64,000 nucleotides of DNA. Origin: Membranipora membranacea (lineage: Eukaryota > Bryozoa > Gymnolaemata > Cheilostomatida > Membraniporidae). Below the pieces are notes generated by a model. The model saw nothing but the letters and a program-made list of their open reading frames with translations, ran no database searches and was not told the DNA's origin. The translations under genes and the position numbers were made by a program. Where the stretch lies: NCBI GenBank assembly GCA_914767715.1, contig OU612067.1, forward strand, positions 20,994,162 to 21,058,161, in the 5' to 3' direction. This document shows positions 51,831 through 62,075 of this stretch, piece by piece. The first letter of the stretch is position 1, and every line of letters starts with the position of its first letter.

Positions 51831-54800
51831 TTATCGTAGGATCTTCATATTCTGGAATTTGAATGAGGCCAATGAGGCCATCGACTGGTCCGAGTTTGAA
51901 AGAATTCCGATGGCTATTTAAATTTTTTACCCTGCGTTTGGCATGTTTTTTTATGACAAAAGTGGCCCCCGTTAAAACTGTCGCTGGCGCCAAACTAAAA
52001 GGGGCAGCCCGAAACGGGTTTCAGTTCCAAAGTCATCATAAAATTCCCCACGGTTTAGAGTAGGTTATGAGGAAATCTATTTTTTGAACTGGCTGTAAAA
52101 AAAGCAGAGGGTCCCCCCTTTGTTACTTTTTTTAATTTTAAAATCGCTCTCATTTCCGTTTTATTTATCGTAGGATCTTCATATTCTGGAATTTGAATGA
52201 GGCCAATGAGGCCATCAACTGGTGCGAGTTTGAAAGAATTCCGATGGCTATTTAAATTTTTTACCCTGCGTTTGGCATGTTTTTTAATGACATAAGTGGC
52301 CCTCGTTAAAAATGTCGCTGACGCCAAACTAAAAGGGGCAGCCCCAAACGGGTTTCAGTTCCAAAGTCAGCATGAAATTCCCCACGGTTTAGAGTAGGTT
52401 ATGAGGAAATCTATTTTTTGAACTGGCCGTAAAAAAAGCAAAGGCTCCCCCCTTTGTTACTTTTTTGAATTTTAAAATCGCTCTCATTTCCATTCTATTT
52501 ATTGTAGGATCTTCATATTCTGGAATTTGAATAAGGCCAATGAGGCCATCAACCGGTGCGAGTTTGAAAGAATTCCGATGGCTATTCAAATTTTTTACCC
52601 TGCGTTTGGCATGTTTTTTAATGACATAAGTGGCCCTCGTTAAAAATGTTGCTGACGCCAAACTAACAGGGGCAGCCCCAAACGGGTTTCAGTACCAAAG
52701 TCAGCATGAAATTCCCCACGGATTAGAGTAGGTTATGAGGAAATCTATTTTTTGAACTGGCCGTAAAAAAAGCAATGAGTCCCCCCTTTGTTACTTTTTT
52801 TAATTTTAAAGTCGCTCTCATTTCCGTTCTATTTATCGTAGGATCTTCATATTCTGGAATTTGAAGGAGGCCAATGAGGCCATCAACTGGTTCGAGTTTG
52901 AAATAATTCTGATGGCTATTTGAATTTTTTACCCTGCGTTTGGCATGTTTTTAATTGACAAAAGTGGCCCTCGTTAAAAATGTCGCTGACGCCAAACTAA
53001 AAGGGGCAGCCCCAAACGGGTTTCAGTTCGAAAGTCAGCATGAAATTCCCCACGGTTTAGAGTAGGTTATGAGGAAATCTATTTTTTGAACTGGCCGTAA
53101 AAAAAGCAAAGGGTCCCCCCTTTGTTACTTTTTTAATTTTAAAATCGCTCTCATTTCCGTTCTATTTATCGTAGGATCTTCATATTCTGGAATTTGAACG
53201 AGGCCAATGAGGCCATCAACTGGTGCGAGTTTGAAAGAATTCCGATGGCTATTTAAAGTTTTTACCCTGCGTTTGGCATGTTTTTTAATGACAAAAGTGG
53301 CCCTCATTAAAAATGTCGCTGACGCCAAACTAAAAGGAACAGCCCCAAACGGGTTTCAGTTCCAAAGTCAGCATGAAATTCCCCACGGATTAGAGTAGGT
53401 TATGAGGAAATCTATTTTTTGAACTGGCCGTAAAAAAAGCGATGGGTCCCCCCTTTGTTACTTTTTTTAATTCTAAAATCGCTGTCATTTCCGTTCTATT
53501 TATCGTAGGATCTTCATATTCTGGAATTTGAATGAGGCCAATGAGGCCATCAACTGGTCCGAGTTTGAAAGAATTCCGATGGCTATTTGAATTTTTTACC
53601 CTGCGTTTGGCATGTTTTTAAATGACAAAAGTGGCCCTCGTTAAAAATGTCGCTGACGCCAAACTAAAAGGGGCAGCCCCAAACGGATTTCAGTTCGAAA
53701 GTCAGCATGAAATTCCCCACGGTTTAGAGTAGGTTATGAGGAAATCTATTTTTTGAACTGGCCGTAAAAAAAGCAAATGATCCCCCCTTTGTTACTTTTT
53801 TTAATTTAAAAATCGCTCTCATTTGCGTTCTATTTATCGTAGGATCTTCATATTCTGGAATTTGAATGAGGCCAATGAGGCCATCAACCGGTGCGAGTTT
53901 GAAAGAATTCCGATGGCTATTTAAATTTTTTACCCTGCGTTTGGCATGTTTTTTAATGACAAAAGTTGCCCTCGTTAAAAATGTCGCTGACGCCAAACTA
54001 AAAGGGGCAGCCCCAAACGGGTTTCAGTTCCAAAGTCAGCATGAAATTCCCCACGGTTTAGAGTAGGTTATGAGGAAATCTATTTTTTGAACTGGCCGTA
54101 AAAAAAGCAAAGGGTCCCCCCTTTGTTACTTTTTTTAATTTTAAAATCGCTCTCATTTCCATTCTATTTATCGTAGGATCTTCATATTCTGGAATTTGAA
54201 TAAGGCCAATGAGGCCATCTACTGGTGCGAGTTTGAAAGAATTCCGATGGCTATTCAAATTTTTTACCCTGCGTTTGGCATGTTTTTAATGACATAAGTG
54301 GCCCTCGTTAAAAATGTTGCTGACGCCAAACTAAAAGGGGCAGCCCCAAACGGGTTTCAGTACCAAAGTCAGCATGAAATTCCCCACGGTTTAGAGTAGG
54401 TTATGAGGAAATCTATTTTTTGAACTGGCCGTAATAAAAGCAAAGGGTCCCCCCTTTGTTACTTTTTTTAATTTTAATATCGCTCTCATTTCCGTTCTAT
54501 TTATCGTAGGATCTTCATATTCTGGAATTCGAATAAGGCCAATGAGGCCATCAACTGGTTCGAGTTTGAAAGAATTCCGATGGCTATTTAAATTTTTTAC
54601 CCTGCGTTTGGCATGTTTTTTAATGACAAAAGTGGCCCTCGTTATAAATGTCGCTGACGCCAAACTAAAATGGGCAGCCCCAAACGGGTTTCAGTTCCAA
54701 AGTCAGCATGAAATTCCCCACGGATTAGAGTAGGTTATGAGGAAATCTATTTTTTGAACTGGCCGTAAAAAAAGCAAAGGGTCCCCCCTTTGTTACTTTT

Positions 54801-55444
54801 TTTAATTTTAAAATCGCTCTCATTTCCATTCTATTTATCGTAGGATCTTCATATTCTGGAATTTGAATAAGGCCAATGAGGCCATCTACTGGTGCGAGTT
54901 TGAAAGAATTCCGATGGCTATTCAAATTTTTTACCCTGCGTTTGGCATGTTTTTAATGACATAAGTGGCCCTCGTTAAAAATGTTGCTGACGCCAAACTA
55001 AAAGGGGCAGCCCCAAACGGTTTTCAGTACCAAAGTCAGCATGAAATTCCCCACGGTTTAGAGTAGGTTATGAGGAAATCTATTTTTTGAACTGGCCGTA
55101 ATAAAAGCAAAGGGTCCCCCCTTTGTTACTTTTTTTAATTTTAATATCGCTCTCATTTCCGTTCTATTTATCGTAGGATCTTCATATTCTGGAATTCGAA
55201 TAAGGCCAATGAGGCCATCAACTGGTTCGAGTTTGAAAGAATTCCGATGGCTATTTAAATTTTTTACCCTGCGTTTGGCATGTTTTTTAATGACAAAAGT
55301 GGCCCTCGTTATAAATGTCGCTGACGCCAAACTAAAATGGGCAGCCCCAAACGGGTTTCAGTTCCAAAGTCAGCATGAAATTCCCCACGGATTAGAGTAG
55401 GTTATGAGGAAATCTATTTTTTGAACTGGCCGTAAAAAAAGCAA
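51359..55444. repeat. Long near-identical block, copy A (4,086 bp)
   Basis: This segment recurs at 55,697-59,782 at a constant offset of 4,338 bp (13 monomers). By eye I found two differences: T at 51,775 versus G at 56,113, and T at 55,021 versus G at 59,359. Private variants are shared throughout, for example AAGGCTCCCCCC, TTTTTAATTGACAAAAG, TATTTAAAGTTTTTACC, GCAAATGATCC, ATTTGCGTTC and AAAAGTTGCCC. The left edge is bounded by T at 51,358 versus A at 55,696 and the right edge by A at 55,445 versus T at 59,783. Confidence 0.88.
53400..53733. repeat. Hybrid monomer (two subtypes joined mid-unit)
   Basis: The first half has GCGATGGGTCC, TTCTAAAATCGCTGTC, GGTCCGAG and GAAAGAATTCC (G at 53,571). 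The second half has TATTTGAATT (G at 53,589), GTTTTTAAATGAC and CAGTTCGAAAG, markers of the subtype that normally carries GAAATAATTCC. The switch therefore lies within 53,572-53,588. The same hybrid appears at 57,738-58,071 because it lies inside the long duplicated block. Confidence 0.72.
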
Positions 55445-55724
55445 AGGGTCCCCCCTTTGTTACTTTTTTTAATTTTAAAATCGCTCTCATTTCCATTCTA
55501 TTTATCGTAGGATCTTCATATTCTGGAATTTGAATAAGGCCAATGAGGCCATCTACTGGTGCGAGTTTGAAAGAATTCCGATGGCTATTCAAATTTTTTA
55601 CCCTGCGTTTGGCATGTTTTTAATGACATAAGTGGCCCTCGTTAAAAATGTTGCTGACGCCAAACTAAAAGGGGCAGCCCCAAACGGGTTTCAGTACCAA
55701 AGTCAGCATGAAATTCCCCACGGT
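54058..55724. repeat. 667-bp dimer repeated about 2.5 times
   Basis: Two monomer subtypes alternate with a 667-bp period. One has CATTCTATTTATCG, GAATAAGGCC, CATCTACTGG, GGCATGTTTTTAATGACATAAG and TCAGTACCAAAG. The other has GTAATAAAAGC, TTTTAATATCGC, GGAATTCGAATAAGG, GGTTCGAG, GTTATAAATG and AAAATGGGCAGCC. The pattern is copied into the second long block at about 58.4-59.9 kb, and a related pair occurs at about 63.07-63.73 kb. The dimer is one base short of 668 because the first subtype lacks one T. Confidence 0.82.
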
Positions 55725-58700
55725 TTAGAGTAGGTTATGAGGAAATTTTTTTTTTGAGCTGGCCGTAAAAAAAGCAAAGGGTCCCCCCTTTGTTACTTTT
55801 TTTAATTTTAAAATCGCTCTGATTTCCGTTCTATTTATCGTAGGATCTTCATATTCTGGAATTTGAATGAGGCCAATGAGGCCATCGACTGGTCCGAGTT
55901 TGAAAGAATTCCGATGGCTATTTAAATTTTTTACCCTGCGTTTGGCATGTTTTTTAATGACAAAAGTGGCCCCCGTTAAAAATGTCGCTGACGCCAAACT
56001 AAAAGGGGCAGCCCCAAACGGGTTTCAGTTCCAAAGTCAGCATGAAATTCCCCACGGTTTAGAGTAGGTTATGAGGAAATCTATTTTTTGAACTGGCCGT
56101 AAAAAAAGCAGAGGGTCCCCCCTTTGTTACTTTTTTTAATTTTAAAATCGCTCTGATTTCAGTTCTATTTATCGTAGGATCTTCATATTCTGGAATTTGA
56201 ATGAGGCCAATGAGGCCATCGACTGGTCCGAGTTTGAAAGAATTCCGATGGCTATTTAAATTTTTTACCCTGCGTTTGGCATGTTTTTTTATGACAAAAG
56301 TGGCCCCCGTTAAAACTGTCGCTGGCGCCAAACTAAAAGGGGCAGCCCGAAACGGGTTTCAGTTCCAAAGTCATCATAAAATTCCCCACGGTTTAGAGTA
56401 GGTTATGAGGAAATCTATTTTTTGAACTGGCTGTAAAAAAAGCAGAGGGTCCCCCCTTTGTTACTTTTTTTAATTTTAAAATCGCTCTCATTTCCGTTTT
56501 ATTTATCGTAGGATCTTCATATTCTGGAATTTGAATGAGGCCAATGAGGCCATCAACTGGTGCGAGTTTGAAAGAATTCCGATGGCTATTTAAATTTTTT
56601 ACCCTGCGTTTGGCATGTTTTTTAATGACATAAGTGGCCCTCGTTAAAAATGTCGCTGACGCCAAACTAAAAGGGGCAGCCCCAAACGGGTTTCAGTTCC
56701 AAAGTCAGCATGAAATTCCCCACGGTTTAGAGTAGGTTATGAGGAAATCTATTTTTTGAACTGGCCGTAAAAAAAGCAAAGGCTCCCCCCTTTGTTACTT
56801 TTTTGAATTTTAAAATCGCTCTCATTTCCATTCTATTTATTGTAGGATCTTCATATTCTGGAATTTGAATAAGGCCAATGAGGCCATCAACCGGTGCGAG
56901 TTTGAAAGAATTCCGATGGCTATTCAAATTTTTTACCCTGCGTTTGGCATGTTTTTTAATGACATAAGTGGCCCTCGTTAAAAATGTTGCTGACGCCAAA
57001 CTAACAGGGGCAGCCCCAAACGGGTTTCAGTACCAAAGTCAGCATGAAATTCCCCACGGATTAGAGTAGGTTATGAGGAAATCTATTTTTTGAACTGGCC
57101 GTAAAAAAAGCAATGAGTCCCCCCTTTGTTACTTTTTTTAATTTTAAAGTCGCTCTCATTTCCGTTCTATTTATCGTAGGATCTTCATATTCTGGAATTT
57201 GAAGGAGGCCAATGAGGCCATCAACTGGTTCGAGTTTGAAATAATTCTGATGGCTATTTGAATTTTTTACCCTGCGTTTGGCATGTTTTTAATTGACAAA
57301 AGTGGCCCTCGTTAAAAATGTCGCTGACGCCAAACTAAAAGGGGCAGCCCCAAACGGGTTTCAGTTCGAAAGTCAGCATGAAATTCCCCACGGTTTAGAG
57401 TAGGTTATGAGGAAATCTATTTTTTGAACTGGCCGTAAAAAAAGCAAAGGGTCCCCCCTTTGTTACTTTTTTAATTTTAAAATCGCTCTCATTTCCGTTC
57501 TATTTATCGTAGGATCTTCATATTCTGGAATTTGAACGAGGCCAATGAGGCCATCAACTGGTGCGAGTTTGAAAGAATTCCGATGGCTATTTAAAGTTTT
57601 TACCCTGCGTTTGGCATGTTTTTTAATGACAAAAGTGGCCCTCATTAAAAATGTCGCTGACGCCAAACTAAAAGGAACAGCCCCAAACGGGTTTCAGTTC
57701 CAAAGTCAGCATGAAATTCCCCACGGATTAGAGTAGGTTATGAGGAAATCTATTTTTTGAACTGGCCGTAAAAAAAGCGATGGGTCCCCCCTTTGTTACT
57801 TTTTTTAATTCTAAAATCGCTGTCATTTCCGTTCTATTTATCGTAGGATCTTCATATTCTGGAATTTGAATGAGGCCAATGAGGCCATCAACTGGTCCGA
57901 GTTTGAAAGAATTCCGATGGCTATTTGAATTTTTTACCCTGCGTTTGGCATGTTTTTAAATGACAAAAGTGGCCCTCGTTAAAAATGTCGCTGACGCCAA
58001 ACTAAAAGGGGCAGCCCCAAACGGATTTCAGTTCGAAAGTCAGCATGAAATTCCCCACGGTTTAGAGTAGGTTATGAGGAAATCTATTTTTTGAACTGGC
58101 CGTAAAAAAAGCAAATGATCCCCCCTTTGTTACTTTTTTTAATTTAAAAATCGCTCTCATTTGCGTTCTATTTATCGTAGGATCTTCATATTCTGGAATT
58201 TGAATGAGGCCAATGAGGCCATCAACCGGTGCGAGTTTGAAAGAATTCCGATGGCTATTTAAATTTTTTACCCTGCGTTTGGCATGTTTTTTAATGACAA
58301 AAGTTGCCCTCGTTAAAAATGTCGCTGACGCCAAACTAAAAGGGGCAGCCCCAAACGGGTTTCAGTTCCAAAGTCAGCATGAAATTCCCCACGGTTTAGA
58401 GTAGGTTATGAGGAAATCTATTTTTTGAACTGGCCGTAAAAAAAGCAAAGGGTCCCCCCTTTGTTACTTTTTTTAATTTTAAAATCGCTCTCATTTCCAT
58501 TCTATTTATCGTAGGATCTTCATATTCTGGAATTTGAATAAGGCCAATGAGGCCATCTACTGGTGCGAGTTTGAAAGAATTCCGATGGCTATTCAAATTT
58601 TTTACCCTGCGTTTGGCATGTTTTTAATGACATAAGTGGCCCTCGTTAAAAATGTTGCTGACGCCAAACTAAAAGGGGCAGCCCCAAACGGGTTTCAGTA

Positions 58701-59782
58701 CCAAAGTCAGCATGAAATTCCCCACGGTTTAGAGTAGGTTATGAGGAAATCTATTTTTTGAACTGGCCGTAATAAAAGCAAAGGGTCCCCCCTTTGTTAC
58801 TTTTTTTAATTTTAATATCGCTCTCATTTCCGTTCTATTTATCGTAGGATCTTCATATTCTGGAATTCGAATAAGGCCAATGAGGCCATCAACTGGTTCG
58901 AGTTTGAAAGAATTCCGATGGCTATTTAAATTTTTTACCCTGCGTTTGGCATGTTTTTTAATGACAAAAGTGGCCCTCGTTATAAATGTCGCTGACGCCA
59001 AACTAAAATGGGCAGCCCCAAACGGGTTTCAGTTCCAAAGTCAGCATGAAATTCCCCACGGATTAGAGTAGGTTATGAGGAAATCTATTTTTTGAACTGG
59101 CCGTAAAAAAAGCAAAGGGTCCCCCCTTTGTTACTTTTTTTAATTTTAAAATCGCTCTCATTTCCATTCTATTTATCGTAGGATCTTCATATTCTGGAAT
59201 TTGAATAAGGCCAATGAGGCCATCTACTGGTGCGAGTTTGAAAGAATTCCGATGGCTATTCAAATTTTTTACCCTGCGTTTGGCATGTTTTTAATGACAT
59301 AAGTGGCCCTCGTTAAAAATGTTGCTGACGCCAAACTAAAAGGGGCAGCCCCAAACGGGTTTCAGTACCAAAGTCAGCATGAAATTCCCCACGGTTTAGA
59401 GTAGGTTATGAGGAAATCTATTTTTTGAACTGGCCGTAATAAAAGCAAAGGGTCCCCCCTTTGTTACTTTTTTTAATTTTAATATCGCTCTCATTTCCGT
59501 TCTATTTATCGTAGGATCTTCATATTCTGGAATTCGAATAAGGCCAATGAGGCCATCAACTGGTTCGAGTTTGAAAGAATTCCGATGGCTATTTAAATTT
59601 TTTACCCTGCGTTTGGCATGTTTTTTAATGACAAAAGTGGCCCTCGTTATAAATGTCGCTGACGCCAAACTAAAATGGGCAGCCCCAAACGGGTTTCAGT
59701 TCCAAAGTCAGCATGAAATTCCCCACGGATTAGAGTAGGTTATGAGGAAATCTATTTTTTGAACTGGCCGTAAAAAAAGCAA
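55697..59782. repeat. Long near-identical block, copy B (4,086 bp)
   Basis: Second copy of the block at 51,359-55,444. The constant offset means no length change in any homopolymer across about 4.1 kb. That is striking next to the variable C-, A- and T-runs elsewhere in the array, and it argues for a very recent duplication or an assembly duplication. About 250 bp separates the end of copy A from the start of copy B and completes the 13-monomer period. Confidence 0.88.
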
Positions 59783-61742
59783 TGGGTCCCCCCTTTGTTA
59801 CTTTTTTTAATTTTAAAATCGCTCTCATTTCCGTTCTATTTATCCTAGGATCTTCATATTCTGGAATTTGAATGAGGCCAATGAGGCCATCAACTGGTTC
59901 GAGTTTGAAATAATTCCGATGGCTATTTGAATTTTTTACCCTGCGTTTGGCATGTTTTTAAATGACAAAAGTGGCCCCCGTTAAAAATGTCGCTGACGCC
60001 AAACTAAAAGGGGCAGCCCCAAACGGGTTTCAGTTCGAAAGTCAGCATGAAATTCCCCACGGTTTAGAGTAGGTTATGAGGAAATCTATTTTTTGAACTG
60101 GCCGTAAAAAAAGCAAAGGGTCCCCCCTTTGTTACTTTTTTAATTTTAAAATCGCTCTCATTTCCGTTCTATTTATCGTAGGATCTTCATATTCTGGAAT
60201 TTGAATGAGGCCAATGAGGCCATCAACTGGTGCGAGTTTGAAAGAATTCCGATGGCTATTTAAATTTTTTACCCTGCGTTTGGCATGTTTTTTAATGACA
60301 AAAGTGGCCCTCATTAAAAATGTCGCTGACGCCAAACTAAAAGGAACAGCCCCAAACGGGTTTCAGTTCCAAAGTCAGCATGAAATTCCCCACGGATTAG
60401 AGTAGGTTATGAGGAAATCTATTTTTTGAACTGGCCGTAATAAAAGCAAAGGGTCCCCCCTTTGTTACTTTTTTAAATTTTAAAATCGCTCTCATTTCCG
60501 TTCTATTTATCGTAGGATCTTCATATTCTGGAATTTGAATGAGGCCAATGAGGCCATCAACTGGTCGGAGTTTGAAAGAAATCCGATTGCTATTTAAATT
60601 TTTTACCCTGCGTTTGGCATGTTTTTTAATGACAAAAGTGGCCCTCGTTAAAAATGTCGCTGACGCCAAACTAAAAGGGGCAGCCCCAAACGGGTTTCAG
60701 TTCCAAAGTCAGCATGAAATTCCCCACGGATTAGAGTAGGTTATGAGGAAATATATTTTTTGAACTGGCCGTAAAAAAAGCAATGGGTCCCCCCTTTGTT
60801 ACTTTTTTTAATTTTAAAATCGCTCTCATTTCCGTTCTATTTATCGTAGGATCTTCATATTCTGGAATTTTAATGAGGCCAATCAGGCCATCAACTGGTC
60901 TGAGTTTGAGAGAATTCCGATGGCTATTTAAATTTTTAACCCTGCGTTTGGCATGTTTTTTTATGACAAAAGTGGCCCCCGTTAAAAATGTCGCTGGCAC
61001 CAAACTAAAAGGGGCAGCCCGAAACGGGTTTCAGTTCCAAAGTCATCATGAAATTCCCCACGGTTTAGAGTAGGTTATGAGGAAATCTATTTTTTGAACT
61101 GGCCGTAAAAAAAGCAAAGGGTCCCCCCTTTGTTACTTTTTTTAATTTTAAAATCGCTCTCATTTCCGTTCTTTTTATCGTAGGATCTTCATATTCTGGA
61201 ATTTGAATGAGGCCAATGAGGCCATCAACTGGTGCGAGTTTGAAAGAATTCCGATGGCTATTTAAATTTTTTACCCTGCGTTTGGCATGTTTTTTAATGA
61301 CAAAAGTGGCCCTCGTTATAAATGTCGCTGACGCCAAACTAAAATGGGCAGCCCCAAACGGGTTTCAGTTCCAAAGTCAGCATGAAATTCCCCACGGATT
61401 AGAGTAGGTTATGAGGAAATCTATTTTTTGAACTGGCCGTAAAAAAAGCAATGGGTCCCCCCTTTGTTACTTTTTTTAATTTTAAAATCGCTCTCATTTC
61501 CGTTCTATTTATCGTAGGATCTTCATATTCTGGAATTTGAATGAGGCCAATGAGGCCATCAACTGGTTCGAGTTTGAAATAATTCCGATGGCTATTTGAA
61601 TTTTTTACCCTGCGTTTGACATGTTTTTAAATGACAAAAGTGGCCCTCGTTAAAAATGTCGCTGACGCCAAACTAAAAGGGGCAGCCCCAAACGGGTTTC
61701 AGTTCGAAAGTCAGCATGAAATTCCCCACGGTTTAGAGTAGG

Positions 61743-62075
61743 TTATGAGGAAATCTATTTTTTGAACTGGCCGTAAAAAAAGCAAAGGGTCCCCCCTTTG
61801 TTACTTTTTTAATTTTAAAATCGCTCTCATTTCCGTTCTATTTATCGTAGGATCTTCATATTCTGGAATTTGAATGAGGCCAATGAGGCCATCAACTGGT
61901 GCGAGTTTGAAAGAATTCCGATGCCTATTTGAATTTTTTACCCTGCGTTTGACATGTTTTTAAATGACAAAAGTGGCCCTCGTTAAAAATGTCGCTGACA
62001 CCAAACTAAAAGGGGCAGCCCCAAACGGGTTTCAGTTCGAAAGTCAGCATGAAATTCCCCACGGTTTAGAGTAGG
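61743..62075. repeat. Hybrid monomer (two subtypes joined mid-unit)
   Basis: The first half carries TTTTTTAATTTT (one base short), GGTGCGAG and GAAAGAATTCC (G at 61,913). The second half carries TATTTGAATT (G at 61,931), GTTTGACATGTTTTTAAATG and CAGTTCGAAAG. The preceding monomer (about 61.41-61.74 kb) is the pure second subtype and the following one (from 62,076) the pure first subtype. This is the duplicated arrangement expected from misaligned exchange within 61,914-61,930. GATGCCTATT is private to this copy. Confidence 0.78.
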
